A stretch of 64,000 nucleotides of DNA, from positions 10,071,109 through 10,135,108 of the forward strand of contig JAVTVX010000009.1 of the NCBI GenBank assembly GCA_033439265.1, in the 5' to 3' direction. The stretch is from Dillenia suffruticosa. Taxonomy: Eukaryota > Streptophyta > Magnoliopsida > Dilleniales > Dilleniaceae. The translations under genes and the position numbers were made by a program. This document shows positions 34,606-47,464 of this stretch, piece after piece. The stretch's first letter is position 1; each line of letters begins with the position of its first letter. The notes beneath the pieces are model-generated. The model was given only the letters and a program-made list of their open reading frames with translations, had not been told where the DNA came from and made no database searches.

Positions 34606-34614
34606 GGTGTTACC
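32148..34614 (-). repeat. G3 3' LTR (2467 bp)
   Basis: The minus-strand start is GGTAACACC, with the usual initial T changed. It includes a (TTA)n run (34567-34604), a hairpin with 10-bp arms GATTGGGGCT and its complement (34528-34551), a GA run (about 34455-34500), a CpG-rich block (about 33940-34330), and candidate introns at 33825-33911 and 32688-33766. Confidence 0.94.
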
Positions 34615-34637
34615 TTTTCTAACCCCCTAAAATCAAG
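34615..34637 (-). other. G3 polypurine tract
   Basis: The minus strand reads GATTTTAGGGGGTTAGAAAA immediately before the 3' LTR. Confidence 0.82.
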
Positions 34638-34689
34638 TTTCGTTCTCGAAACTAAAAGAAGACTAAATTACAAATAAATTGGGGTATTG

Positions 34690-35503
34690 ACTCCTCTTGG
34701 CCTTCTCGGGCTCTCAGGTCTCCTCCTTGACCTGATCACTTCTCCACAAAACTTTGACTAATGAAATTTCCTTTCTCCGTAGCTTCCTGACTTGTCGATC
34801 TAGAATAGCCACGGGCTGAACTGGAAGATTAAGATCCTCTCATAACTCAAGAGGTGGAGGCTCAAGTACATGAGAAGGTTCGGTTAAGTATTTCCTGAGT
34901 ACTGAGACATGGAATACGTCGTGAATACGGGATAGTTCATCTGGCAGCTCCAATCTATATGCCACACTTCCGACCCTCTCAAGGATACGAAAGGACCCAA
35001 TATATCTGGGGCTCAACTTTTCCCGCTGCCTGAACCGTATAACTCCCTTCCAATGAGATATTCTCAAGAAAACCATATCTCCCATAGCAAACTCTAGAGG
35101 TCGCCGCCTACGATCAGCATATGTCTTCTGTCTGTCCTGGGTGGCTTTCATTCGCTCACGGATAACCTTAATTTTATTCTTTGTTTGCTCAATCAACTCA
35201 ACGCTGCTGAGACGTCGGGGTGCGGCACTTCCTGCCATATAGTGCCTCATACGGGGGCATCCCTCTACTGGCTTGATAACTGTTATTATATGCGAATTCG
35301 ACCAGCGGAAGGTGCCGATCCCAACTACCCCGAAAATCCATCACACATGCCCTCAACATGTCCTCAAGGGTCTGAATAGTCCTCTCAAACTGGCCGTCCG
35401 TCTGAGGATGATATGCTATACTTAAATTCAATCTAGTACCCAATGCCTCCTGCAACTTGGGCCAAAACCTAGATGTGAACCACAATCGACACAGGCACCC
35501 CAT
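34690..35503 (-). pseudogene. G3 integrase catalytic end, C-terminal domain and chromodomain-like tail
   Basis: The frame at 35198-35503 carries [20 protein letters not shown], which includes the last catalytic glutamate of the integrase DDE core, and [21 protein letters not shown]. It shifts near 35200 into the frame with [19 protein letters not shown] and DVFHVSVLRKYL (34840-35250). Past a stop near 34840 the tail reads ILDRQVRKLRRKEISLVKVLW and then DQVKEETxEPEKAKRSQYP, where x is a stop replacing the conserved tryptophan. The tail matches the group II chromodomain of Tekay/Del elements. Confidence 0.87.
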
Positions 35504-36757
35504 GAAACCGAACTATGGTATCAATGTAGAGACGTGCCAACACCTCTAAGGAATAGTCACCGCGGATAGGAATAAAATGTACAGATTTGGCGAGTCAATT
35601 GATAATCACCCAAATCGCATCATGCCGTGTAGAAGTCTGCGGCAACCCCATCACGAAATCCATAGTAATATGCTCCCATTTCCACTCAGGAATGGGAAGA
35701 GGTTGTAGTGTGCCCGCTGGACGCTGATGCTCAGCCTTCACCTGTTGGCACACCAAGCATCGTGCCACAAACTCTGCTATATCCCTTTTCATGCCTGACC
35801 ACCAATAGCTACCTCTGATGGTCCGGTACATCTTCATACCCCCAGGATGCATAGCATATGCAGAAGAATGTGCTTCCTCAAGGATAGCACGTCGAAGATC
35901 ACTATCGGCCGGGACACACACTCTGTCTCTAAATACCATGAGTCCATTATCACGAACTCTGAAGTCTCCGCCCTCAGCTCTGCAGACTCTATCCACAAAA
36001 CCCTGAATCTCCTTATCTGTACTCTGGAGCTCTCTGATACGGTCGAACAAAGTCGGCCTGACCTCAAATCTAGCTAGTAAGCCTCCCTGATCATCGTTAA
36101 TCAAACTGACTTCTAAGGCTCGGAGTCCCACTAAACAAGAAAGGTAAGCTTTCTCTGTCGACTGTAAGGATGATGCTGACTTCCGACTCAAGGCATCTGC
36201 TACAACATTCGCCTTACCCGGATGATAGTCAATAATGAGTTCATAATCTTTGAGGAGTTCTAACCATCTCCTCTGTCTCAAATTCAGCTCCTTTTGGGTA
36301 AATAGATATTTCAAACTCCTGTGATCTGTAAATACCCAGCAGGTCACCCCATAAAGATAATGCCATCATATCTTCAATGCGAAGACTATGGTTTCCAACT
36401 CCAAATCATGTGTCGGGTAATTAATCTCGTGTTTCTTCAGCTGTCGCGCGACATATGCAATAACCCGACCATCCTGTATTAGAACACAACCCAATCCCTA
36501 TCGGCTAGCATCACTGTACACTGTATACTCCCGACTACTAGTGGGAAGGGCTAAAATAGGAGCGGATATCAACCGTTGTTTGAGCTCCTGGAAGCTCGAC
36601 TCACAACGATCATCCCAAACAAACTTGACCCCCTTCTAGGTCAATCTCGACAACGAAGCAGCTATCCGGGAGAATCTCTCTACAAATCTGCTATAATACC
36701 CGGTCAAACCGAGAAAACTATGAATCTCGGTAACTGTTTGTGGCTGCTCCCACTTCA
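35504..36757 (-). pseudogene. G3 thumb/connection, RNase H and integrase zinc-binding domain
   Basis: The longest frame (35595-36347) holds the RNase H end, [20 protein letters not shown] and [19 protein letters not shown]. It then has the integrase HHCC zinc finger ([11 protein letters not shown] ... [11 protein letters not shown]) and the first catalytic aspartate in [10 protein letters not shown]. Upstream (36350-36757) the connection and early RNase H can be read in another frame with stops. A frameshift at about 36810 separates it from the reverse transcriptase. It would provide RNA removal and DNA integration if repaired, but in this state it cannot. Confidence 0.88.
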
Positions 36758-38029
36758 CTATAGCCTCAACCTTACGCGGATCAACATAAATACCCTCCGC
36801 GGAAACAATGTGCCCAAGAACCTAATTTGTCTAAGCCAAAACTCACATTTCGAGAATTTGGCATATAACTGCTTCTCACGGAGTATCTGCAATACCACCC
36901 GAAGGTGCTGAACATGATCTTCATCGCTCCGTGAATATATCAAGATGTCATCGATGAATACGATGACGAACCGATCCAAGTAGTCGTGAAAAACTCGATT
37001 CATCAAATCCATGAAAGCAGCTGGGGCATTAGTCAGTCCAAATGGCATGACTAAAAACTCGTAATGGCCGTATCGGATGCGAAAAGCTGTCTTGGGCACA
37101 TTTTTGGCCCGAATTCTCAACTGATGATAACCCGAACGGAGATCAATCTTAGAGAAAACCTTGGCTCCCTGCAGCTGATCAAACAAGTTATCGATACGTG
37201 GTAGGGGATATCTGTTTTTGATAGTGGCTTTGTTCAACTGCCTGTAGTCCACACAAAGCTGAAATGTACCATCCTTTTTCTTTACAAACAGCACCGGAGC
37301 GCCCCAAGGTGAGATGCTCGGGCGAATAAACCCCTTGTCCAGAAGTTCCTGTAACTGAGTTTTAAGCTCTCTGAGTTCAGCAGGCGCCATTCTGTATGGC
37401 GGAATAGAAATAGGATTGGTCCCCAGTACTAGATCAATCTCGAAATTGAACTCCCGAACTGGTGGTAATCCGAGAAGCTCCTTGGGGAACACATCTAAAA
37501 ATTCTTGCACCATAGGGACATCTTCAAGCCTCAATCCCTCAACTGTGGTATCAACAACATAAGCCAGATAAGCCGCACAACCATGGCATACCAAGCATCT
37601 GGCCTTCATAACAGAGATAATACTACGGAGCAACACTCCTCTCTCGCCCCGGAATACTAACGGTGGCTGCTCGGACCTCCGAAACTCAACCTCCTTCGTG
37701 AAACAATCCACGGAAGCCCGGTGTATACTCAACCAATCCATCCCTAGGATGGCATCGAAATCCATGGTAGGGAGCGGAATCAGATCTGTCTCTAATACTG
37801 TCTCCCCAATTCTGACCTCACAGCCCCTATAGATTGTATCTCGAATGATATGCTTGTCAAGAGGAGTGACTATTAGAATCTCCGCATCAAGTGGCGAGAG
37901 AGGTCTATCAGAATGACAAGCGAACGTATCGCTCACATAGGAAAAATTTGACCTGGTATCTATGAGAATACGGGCGTCGATACCGAATATTCGCATGGTA
38001 TCTAAAAGTAAGAAAAAGATCAACAGCAT
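36758..38029 (-). pseudogene. G3 protease and reverse transcriptase (423 codons open)
   Basis: The longest open frame in the window. The element part starts near [17 protein letters not shown]: the protease active site is DTR instead of DTG, which should inactivate it. [10 protein letters not shown] closes the protease. The reverse transcriptase follows with [64 protein letters not shown] and the catalytic FIDDILIYS. It ends shortly after [12 protein letters not shown] because of a frameshift near 36820. The first dozen residues of the open frame are spacer. Confidence 0.92.
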
Positions 38030-38109
38030 TTAAATTGCGAAGAAAAAGTGAACGAATATATATATATATATATATATCAAACTAGTTAAGCTTCTAAAGG
38101 TTTAACTAG

Positions 38110-39549
38110 TCAAAACTGTACATCGACATCATGATATACAATAAGCTCATATAGAAAGTACACAAAAATACTACACGAGGGGTCTACGAGAGGATTACCC
38201 ATAATAACATCAGGGTTTGCCTGTGCGTCCTCCTGTGTCATCGCAAACACACGAGCTTGGGCCCTAGGCTGCTGTCGCGATGATCCTGGCACTGTATTAC
38301 TCCCGGCTGCAGTCCGGGGAGCGGTAAGAGCTGAGTGCGCAGGTGCCCCCTGTTGGCCTGTGCCAGACGTACCAGTACGACTCTGCAAAGTCGATCCTCC
38401 TCGACCTAAATCGGGGCAGACACTCCTAACGTGACCTTGCTTCCCACACTGGAAGCAAGTAACTGGTACTCTACATGCCCCAAAGGTATGGTGACTGCTG
38501 TATCTACGGCAGAAGGGCGGTCCCTATCCCGGTGCTACTGGTCTGTAGCTAGAAGAACCTCCGGGATATCCAGAACCTCTACCCCTCTTCGAAGACTGTC
38601 CACCCTATGACCCAGTCTTCCTCTTCTTATGACTTTCCCTCTGTTTAGCCTCCGCTCGGACGATCTCTTCCGTCCGATACGCTGAATCAATCACCTCTAA
38701 AAGTATAAAAGAGGGAGTCACCGTCATATATTTCCTGATGCTCAATTGGTGGCCATCTTCAAACTTGAACCTCATCTGAGCCGGTGTAGCCATGTCGGGG
38801 ACAAAGGCCACTAGTCGTCTAAGCTCAGCCTCGTACTCTGAAACTGATCTCTTCCCCTGACGTAAGTGCAGGAACTCCGTTCTCATCCGGTCTTGCTGGA
38901 ATAGGGTAAAGTACCTGCGGTCGAACTCTCGTAAAATGTCCTCCCACCGCAGGGTCTGTGTAGCACTGTCACGGATAGCCTCCAACCACGAGAGGGCATC
39001 TCCGTTGAGGAGTCTCTCAGCAACTCTCAATCTGAACTCCTCTGACAACCTCAAATCCGTAAGGATCCTACGAATCCTGTTGATCCAGTGTTTCGCCGCT
39101 ACTGCATCACTGGATCCTAAAAAGTCTGTGCATCCGAGCTGCCGAGACTCTTTGACCAACTGAGTGAGCTCGTGGATACGCCTCAAAGTAGCCGACGTCT
39201 CATCGGTTGGAGTAGAAACGGAAGGACCGGCCACCGAAGGAGGAATCGGTGCCGAAGGAGCAGGTACGGCCGCAGGTCCGGTCGCTGGAGTCTGTAGTGG
39301 AGGTGGTGGCATCTGCGCCCCATATCTACTGTACCACTCTTGCCACTGTCTCAAGGCACCGAGTGGTGGTGGAGGAATCTCGGCTGTAGCAGCCGGTGGA
39401 GGTGCTGGGGGTGGCGCTGGTGAGCGTACTCGAGTAGAGGAAGCAACCTCTGGTACTCGTGGCGCCTCAGGTGCCCTAGGTGTATCAGGCACTGTAAGAC
39501 CCTCAAGTGAGGTGAATCTAGTACCTCTCCTACCACGTCTAAGTGGCAT
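38110..39549 (-). pseudogene. G3 gag with CCHC zinc knuckle
   Basis: Starts at MPLRRGRRGTRF (39549). A Pro/Ala-rich region (residues about 25-110) precedes the gag domain with RIHELTQLVKESRQLGC, AAKHWINRIRRILTDLRL and SVSEYEAELRRLVAFVPD. A stop near 38605 ends the main frame. Downstream, CFQCGKQGHVRSVCP (encoded about 38418-38459) is an intact knuckle, followed by the MTQEDAQANPDVIMG linker into the protease. In active relatives gag forms the particle and binds RNA. Stops near 38605 and 38525 break this copy. Confidence 0.9.
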
Positions 39550-39830
39550 AATTCTGCGAAAAAAATACATTGTTAGTAGATAGAAATCAAGAATTAGTGT
39601 TAGTTGCTCCGTAATTAACCCCCTAAAAAATAAATGAACTATGATTTAAAATATTCGAATGCGAAGTAATGAGTTAGATGTGTTATGTATCCAACTCCAT
39701 AAAATAGACGAACTTATATGCCTATGGCCAAGTACGGGACTTTAAATGACTGTATGAAACTCTCTAATGCATTGAGGACTTTTAATATACTTGGGAAGAC
39801 TTTTACGACTATCTTTTCTCTAACGTAGTC

Positions 39831-39842
39831 TCTCTGATACCA
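39831..39842 (-). promoter_or_regulatory. G3 primer binding site (initiator tRNA-Met)
   Basis: The minus strand reads TGGTATCAGAGA, one change from the G1 and G2 sites, 7 bases from the 5' LTR. Confidence 0.88.
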
Positions 39843-39849
39843 ATAGAAC

Positions 39850-42135
39850 TGTCACGCCCCAAACCGGGATCATGAATAGCCGCCCGTTGCCCCTGGATGC
39901 CGGCTGTATTTTTACAGAAAATCGGGCAGAATCTCCCCATAAATCAGAGGTTTTCCGTGTACAATTAAACATGTATTATCAAAATCAACCTGTACTGTAA
40001 ACCAATGGCCATCCCGGCCTCTCCAAAATTAATAAACACCACTACCAGCATCCAGAACAATGCAAGGCTACAAGTTTCTAGTAGTCCTAGCCATAGACCT
40101 CTACTGTCATGCCCAACTAGAGCATGAACAGCTACCACACCGAGCGGATCTAACTTTTATCTTATATACAAAAATTTTCCCAAATAACATTTAAATATGT
40201 ACAATCGTCTCAATGCAAATGAAATATAGAGTTAAATTATACAGTCATCCCAAAATAAGTACACGGCCAACTACGGAGCTCAATGTCAAGACCTCATAGG
40301 GTCGAAACTAAACTAGAAGTAAATCTCACCGTCAGAAATACCAACTCCGCTCTAGAGCCTGTAACGTCACTCTATCACAATAAACCTGTCTGAGGAGGGA
40401 AAAGAGAGGGATAAGTATCATGAGAAGATACTCAGTAAGTGAGTGGGATAATATCAAGCATAAATAGCATGGGTGAACAATTGGAGTGTCAAATGATATC
40501 ATTTGAAACAAAAATTACATTTCACGACAAAACATGACATGTTTAGCAATTTGAAATCATTTAATCAATCACACGATAACAAGTATATATGCATCCATTT
40601 AAAATCAAGTAATATCAGAGCGAGCCAAAAATAGTCCTGACAAAGGTCAACCGTGACCAAGGATAGGCGTATCGGGGGTTTTATTATGCATAGACTTTAA
40701 AGCGCTATCTACCCCAACGTTGCCATGAGTTCATTGGGCCAACTCATCAACGTGTATAGGACCCCGTCCGGTACTAGACGGTGGCGCTACACACGTCCTC
40801 CCCCTACGTGGGTTCAACCGGCCGTGCCTATAGCCTTTATAATAAATGACGTTTGTGGATACCTCCTACAGAAGCGTATCCGGACATCCCGTGCCTCTAC
40901 AAATGCCCTTCGTAGCTACGGAATCATCATAGTATCACAAAGGGCACAACGTCCCAGGGCACAACGTCCCACAAGTATCATCACATCATCGCATAACTAG
41001 TGGGCATCCAACCCACGTAGTTCATAAAAAACATTTTAAACTTGCGTGCCAATACGTTTCATCAATTTATTTCAAAACAGTACATCAATGCAATGGTATA
41101 AAATGAAATTTATACATTTTCAAGTAATGGCACAATTATTGTTTCATTTCAAACCATGGATGCATAGTCATTGTAAATATAATTCGAGACACTCCAATAA
41201 TCACAAAACAGATTTCATCATATGTCAAAAGAATGCATATCAAAACATGTATTATCGAAAATACTGCAGAAAACACGTTTTACTATTTTATGCAAGAGAT
41301 TAGAGTCCCACTCACCTATCTAGGGAGGGTGGTCACTCCCTACTTTTCAACGACTCTCCAAAAGACAAACCTAATTAAATCATCAAATTTTATATCAAAT
41401 AAAACCCTAATAAGGGAAAATTTATTCACACTGTGAAGTGAGTGCGTTTCTTTTACCTAGAGTTCCTCGGGTTTCAGACCTAGCTGTCGTTCGCCCGTCG
41501 GGTTGGTCTAAAACCTATAATATTTCCAAATTTCAATTATATTAGAAACAACTAAATTTCTAACACCAAACCCTAGAACTTCAACCAAATATAGTCGTTA
41601 CCTGCAGTACAGAAGATGCAGGTGAGCTCTCGAAGGGGAAAGTCGGTCGCGGGCTCGCGGGCCGTCATGGGCTTGCGGGCCGGTGGGCTGGCGGGCTAGC
41701 GGGTAGGCCCGCTGGTGGCTCGCGGGCTCTCAGCCCGGCTTGCTGGCCGCAGCGGGCTTCGCGAGTTGTAGTAGGCCGCGGTTGGACAGGGCCTTAGGCC
41801 GCTGGTGGGCTGGCCCGCTCACGGGCTAGGGCTCGCGCTGGGTCGGGCGCCGGCTCGTGCTAGGTTGCGAGCTGAGTCACGCGCTGGGTCGCGAGCTGGG
41901 TAATACGCTGGCTCACGCTGGCTCAGGCGCTGAGTCGCGCACTGGGCCAGGCGCTGGCTCGTGCTGGGTCACGCGCTGGCTTGCGCATTGGCTCGCGGGA
42001 GATCACGCGCAAGGCTCGCAATGGCTCGAGGCGGCAGCGCTCGCGGGAGGGCTGATTTGCGCAGTGGCATTCTCGCAGGAGGGAGGTGGAGCAGCCGCGG
42101 TGGGTGGCGGAAGGGAGAGGAGAAAGAGAGAAAAA

Positions 42136-42171
<36 letters not shown>

Positions 42172-42274
42172 AGAGATTGGGAGAGAGGGAAAAAGAGAGA
42201 TTGGGGCTTTTTAGCCCCAATCCCGATTTTTTTTTTTTTAATTATTATTATTATTTTTTTTTTATGGTGTTACA
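39850..42274 (-). repeat. G3 5' LTR (2425 bp)
   Basis: Minus-strand ends are TGTAACACC (42274) and GGGGCGTGACA (39850). The hairpin arms at 42199-42208 and 42213-42222 are identical to those in the 3' LTR. It is collinear with that copy except in the trinucleotide run and the CpG-rich block. Confidence 0.95.
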
Positions 42275-42800
42275 CCACCTACAGCCGCTGCAGCTCCTCC
42301 CTCCCATGAGCGAGCTGCTGCAACTCCTCCTTGCACGAGTGCCGCAAGCTCTCCTTCACGCGACTGCGCGCTCTCCCGAGCGCGAGCACGCATTGCACGA
42401 GCCCAGCGCGAGCAGCGCGCGACCCCCTGCGCGCCTCGGCACGATCCCTAGCGCACCCTTATGCGCCTCTGCACGAGCCCCAGCGCGTCCCAGCACGGGT
42501 TCCCCTACGCCAGCGCGCACTCAAGCGCGCGATCCACTGCTCGAGCACGCTTTAGCACGAGCGCGAGCCCTCTAGCACGCGACCTACTGCGTGAGCGCTC
42601 GATCCAGCTCGCGAGTGCGAACCCTAGCCACTGCGTGCTTGTCCACAGGCCACCAGCTACAAGCCCGTAGGCCCGCGGCCCAGTTAGGCCCACCAGACCA
42701 TCAGGCCCGCAGGCCCACCAGGCCCGCCAGCCCATCAGCCCGCCAGCCCGCAGCCTACGAGCCCGCAACGGCCCGTGATAGTCCGTGAGCCTCTGCGAAG

Positions 42801-43988
42801 GTAATTGACTCAAAGTTCGATTTTCGCACTAGGGTTTCAAATCTCTTTAGTAATTGGACTTAAATTGTTCACAATTGTTTCAAATTTGGAAACATTCAGC
42901 TTCTAGACCAAACCGGCGGGCGAACGAAAGCTAGATCCGAGATCCAAGGAACCCTAGGTGAGAGAAAGGAAATCTCTTTAACTCTTGAATAAATTTTATC
43001 AAATTAGATAGTTTTAGTTGGAAAGAAAATTGAAGATCCATAACTAGGCCTTTATTTGATATCGAATTGTGATGATTATTTAGGAAAATCTCATTGGAGA
43101 CTCGAGCGGTCAGATTCGAATTGGTTTTTAAAATAGGGAGTGATCACCCTCCCGTATACGGTGAGTGGGATTTATTTCAGTGCTTTTGTTTAATATGTAA
43201 ACTCTATTTTACAACATTTTGATGAATGAGCATGATTTGTCGTATGTTTGAAATGTTTTGACTAGTATTAAAATTGATTTTTGTGAACCGATGGAGAGTC
43301 CAAAAACTGTGTTGAATTATGAAATTATGCATCCATGTGGTTAAAATGTATAATGTGTCATTTTATGCTATATGTTGCATTTGGTTTGTAAACCTGATTT
43401 CGACACATTTTTTGATACGATATTGATTTTAGCCTTGAGGGCTTTAGATTGTATTGTTCCATAGCTACGAAGGACACCGTGAGAGACGCTTTGGTGGGTC
43501 CAGATATGCCTAGGCCTGGGGTATCCCACGAGCTGTCGTGATTTGATTATCGACACGGTACTAGCCAGGTTGAACCTGAAAGGGGGAGGATTTGGATTTG
43601 GATTTTGATATCCTCTCCAAGTCTAGCACCTGGACGAGGTTCGTCACCAATACAGGCATAGAGAGCACTTTAAATAAACTTGCATATAACATCCCCGGCA
43701 TATAACACCCCCGTGCGCCTGTCATAGGTCGCGGTAGATCTCTGTCAGGATATTTTCGGCTGACAGCTCTATGATTTTAATGACAGTGCTTTGAATGCAT
43801 ACTTGACTTGATAATGCGTGTAAATGACATATTGTTGAAATGAAAAGCATGATGATTTGAAATATGATTTGTATACTTGTGTTTTGACACTCCAGTTTCA
43901 CATTCCATATTTGACGATTGCATTGACCCACTCACTCACTGAGTATTCTTCCCCGAGTACTTACCCCTCATTTCCCTTCTTGTTTCAG
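42801..43988 (+). other. Candidate introns of LTR C (42801-42900 and 42959-43988)
   Basis: Donor GCGAAG|GTAATT (42800/42801) with acceptor AACATTCAG (42900), 100 bp. Then donor CCCTAG|GTGAGA (42958/42959) with acceptor TTCTTGTTTCAG (43988), 1030 bp. The first has the same 100-bp size as the one in the G2 3' LTR. The 58-bp piece between them would be an exon. Confidence 0.4.
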
Positions 43989-45131
43989 AGATAGTATTTG
44001 GCAAGGAGCGTTGCTTTTAGGACGCTCAGTATCATTGGGAGATTTGATCTGGATCTGAGGAGTTATTATATATTTCCGCTGTAATTTCGTGAGTTAGCAA
44101 TTGTATTGGTGATGTATATGTATTATGAGGTCGATAAACGACCATTGTCTAATTCTGGGATAACTGTATAAATATGGACATGTCATTGCATAACATTGCA
44201 TTGAGGCATTTCTGGTTCATTGTGTAAGTATTTGGGAATGTGTCATGTCTTAGAAGTATCATCTAGGATCGCTCGGTGCCTCCTCTAAATCACAGGAGGG
44301 GCGACTGACGGCTGTCCATGCCTTTGACGGGGGTATGGCAGTAGAGGTCTGTGGCAGATTGTTGAAAATTTTTATAGTCTTGCGTTATCTGGATGTTGGT
44401 TGTGAGATTGGTTGATTTGGAGAGACCGGAATGGCTATTTGATTATATTACAGAGTGGTTGTGATTTATACAAGATAAATTGTACTTGGGAAACCTCCAA
44501 AATTTGGGGAGATTGTGCCCGATTTTCTGTAAAAATACAGTCGGCATTCAGGATAACGGGCGGCTGTTCACGATCCCGGTTCGGGGCGTGACAATTTTTA
44601 CAGAAAATCGGACAGAACCTCCCCATAAATCAGAGATTTTCCATGTACAATTTCACCTGTATATTACATTCATCTTGTAAAATAAACAAATGGCCATCCC
44701 GGTCTCTCCAAAATCAACAAATACCACAGCCAACATCCAGAACAACGCAAGACTATAAAGTTTCAAGCAATCCTAGCAACAGACCTCTACTGTCATGCCC
44801 AACTAGAGCATGAGCAGCCGCCACACCGAGCGGACCTAAATTCTACGCATATATAAAATTAATTCCCAAGTTGTTTTTAAATATTCACAAATGCCTCAAT
44901 GCAATGAAATAAATAAATACGAGGGTTTCACGAATAAATGTCCATAATTTATACAGTCATCCCAAAAACAATTATATAAATACATTGGTCAAACTAAAAT
45001 CTCCAATACATAACGATATCACCAATCATCGTAGCGAAAGAGATGAAAATATCCATATCCAAGCCCAGTGATATCACGTTCGTGTCACAATTATACAAAC
45101 CCAATAATACCTCCTCGGTCTAACACTAATC

Positions 45132-46689
45132 CTGTGGGAAATAAAGCGAGGGGTGAGTATCTATGGGAGGATACTCAGTAAATGAGGGGATTCACATCAT
45201 TCTATCAATATCGAGGGTAAACTTGGAGTGTCAAACATGAAACACAATATCAAGTGTGGGAAAAATAACATGTTGTTTCAATAAATCAGATATCATCAGG
45301 CACACATTTGTAAATAACATATGCATCCAATGTGGAAATCAATTCATAAAGAGCCAGCCAATCAAACAACCCCGGTAATGGTCTACCTCGACCAAGGACG
45401 GTACATTGGGGGTTTTTTTTCCAAATGTAAGTATTAAATAATGGCTCTCTACCCCAATGTTGGCCACATGCTACTCAAAATAGCCTGTAAATAATAATAA
45501 TGTACATATAACTAGTCGGCCGTGTATGGTGCCCCCGCCTGGTGCTAAACGGAGCCGAACTCAACATCTTCTCCGATGAGGATCAACCTGGGACACCCAT
45601 ACACATGACGATCTGACGGATACCTCCGGCCGAAACGTATCCGGACACAAGGGGTGCCTCTACTAGATGTCCTTCGTAGCTACGGATGCTATAGGAAGCA
45701 TATCTCAATATCATATCGACTGGGTACGTAGCCCCATGCATCCCATCACCATGTCGGCCGGGCATATAGCCCCATGCATCATATCATAACGTCGGCCGGG
45801 CATACAGTCCAAATATGTAAGTAAATCCATTTAAAACCATGTACCAATGCAGTGGAAGCATTAAAACATATCAATATGTCGAAAATGTGGCATAATATTC
45901 AATTATCAAAACTTATGGATGCATATCGATAAAGTCAGAAATTAAGACACTCCAAAGGTCACAAAACATTTCATAAAATATTCAAAAATTCTAATAATCA
46001 TACATTTTGCAGAAACATGTCATTTAAAAAGTATTTTTTAAAACATGGTTTTCAATTAATAGCGAATGTCAAAATCTCACTCACAGTTCTAAGGACGGTA
46101 GTCACTCCCTATTTTCAAAATCAATCCAATCTGATTTCTCGAGTCTCCAAAAATATCAACCTAATCAGATCATCAAAATTGAATATCAATTTCTCAAGCA
46201 TCTTTAGGGTTTATCTGAAAGACATGAAATGTACAATATCCTCCACTTTACGGCTTATTTCATTCCAACCCTACAACCCAGATATTTTCATGCATATTTC
46301 AAAGTTTAACTCTAAGGGAAACTATTCGAATTTACTTGATATGATTTTATGATTCTATAATATGCTTCTTTCGTATCAGACTATCTAGTTTCTGTAACAT
46401 TCTATACTTAACTTTCAAAGTCATATATAATCATTTTAGAAATTGTATTCTATTCGCATTTTACTTACACTCTAAATATATACAGAACCTTTCATCTTAG
46501 ATTCAATCCTAGATTCATTCAATTTATCAATTAGAGCCGAAATCTCCTTACCTAGGGTTTTCTCGAAGTGTTGAGTCTCATCCGAATGTCGCTTCGGTCA
46601 CTCCAAAGTCTGTAGTGTTTTCTATCAAAACAAGATTTATTTGTTAGATCTAAATACTTATATCAGAATTAAAACTTTAAATTAGTTAC
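45132..46689 (-). other. Candidate introns of LTR D (46622-46689 and 45132-46551)
   Basis: On the minus strand: donor CATGCAG|GTAACT, acceptor TTTTGATAG (68 bp); then donor CCCTAG|GTAAGG and acceptor TATTTCCCACAG (1420 bp). The second donor matches the plant consensus almost perfectly. Confidence 0.42.
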
Positions 46690-46830
46690 CTGCATGGAGG
46701 TTCGTGGGCCGTCGCGGGCCGTCGTGGGCTACAGCTGGCCAGTGGACTTTGGCTAGCGGGCTAGCTGGTCTGCGGGCCAGTGGGCTAGCGGGCCTACGAG
46801 CTGGCGGGCCTGTGGCTGATGGGCCTGCAG

Positions 46831-46894
46831 GCTGGCGGGCCTGCAGGCTGGCGGGCCTACGGGCTGGCGGGCCTATGGGCTGGCGGGCCTACGG
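46831..46894. repeat. 16-bp minisatellite in the CpG-rich block of LTR D
   Basis: Four head-to-tail copies of GCTGGCGGGCCTRYRG, flanked by partial units. The CpG-rich block of every LTR here consists of degenerate GGGCY/GGCCY units; this is the cleanest array. Confidence 0.85.
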
Positions 46895-47426
46895 GTGATG
46901 GGCCTGCGGCTGATAGGCCTAAGGGCCGACAGTGGCTCGCGAGCCGCAGTGGCTTGCGGGCTGGTGCTCGTGCGCTGGCTCGCGTTCGCGGCCTGGCTGG
47001 TGCTCGCGGGCTCGGTCCTGCTTGCGGCCTGGCTTGCGCTGCGGGTTCGGTCCTGCTCGTGGCCTGGCTCGCGCAAGCGGGCTGGGTCCTACTCGCGGCT
47101 TGGCTCGCACTCGCGGCTGGGTCCTGCTTGCTCGGGGACTGAGGCGCACTCGTCCACAGCTCACCCGTTCGCGCGCTCGCGCTCGCGGAGGCTTGCGGTG
47201 GTGGAGCTCAGTAATCGCGAGCGGTGGCGTGCGGTGGTGGCGGAAGGGAGAGGGACTGCGGCGGAGTGGCGAAGCCGAAGGGAGAGAGCGACAATAAGAG
47301 GGAGAGAAGAAGAAGAAGAAGAAGAAAAAGAAGAAGAAGGAGAAGAAGGGGAAGAAGAAGATGGCGATGGCGGTGGGAAGGAGGAGCGGCGTCGCGGTGG
47401 GAGAAAAAACGAAAGGTTGGGAGAGG

Positions 47427-47464
<38 letters not shown>

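Larger units (their letters stand above)
32148..42274 (-). mobile_element. G3: full-length Ty3/gypsy chromovirus, innermost insertion
   Basis: LTRs at 32148-34614 and 39850-42274, a tRNA-Met primer site, a polypurine tract and an exact target duplication CCACC (32143-32147 and 42275-42279). The internal region is 5235 bp, with all domains in gypsy order: gag, protease, reverse transcriptase, RNase H, integrase, chromodomain-like tail. This is the most complete coding copy in the window, but several stops and frameshifts remain. In the first 235 aligned bases the LTRs differ at about 17 positions, nearly all transitions. Confidence 0.96.
31759..44593 (+). mobile_element. Solo LTR C (family B, plus strand) inside solo LTR D
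   Basis: Begins TGTAATACCC and ends GGGGCGTGACA. The pieces 31759-32147 and 42280-44593 make a 2703-bp LTR. The exact target duplication is ATTTT (31754-31758 and 44594-44598). It landed in the loop of the inverted repeat CTGTATTTTTACAG of LTR D. G3 splits it. It lies opposite in orientation to D and G3. Confidence 0.95.

Noticed and set aside
34033-34677. 214-codon plus-strand frame
   Set aside because: Runs through the CpG block, GA run and TTA run of the G3 3' LTR, and is antisense to the element.
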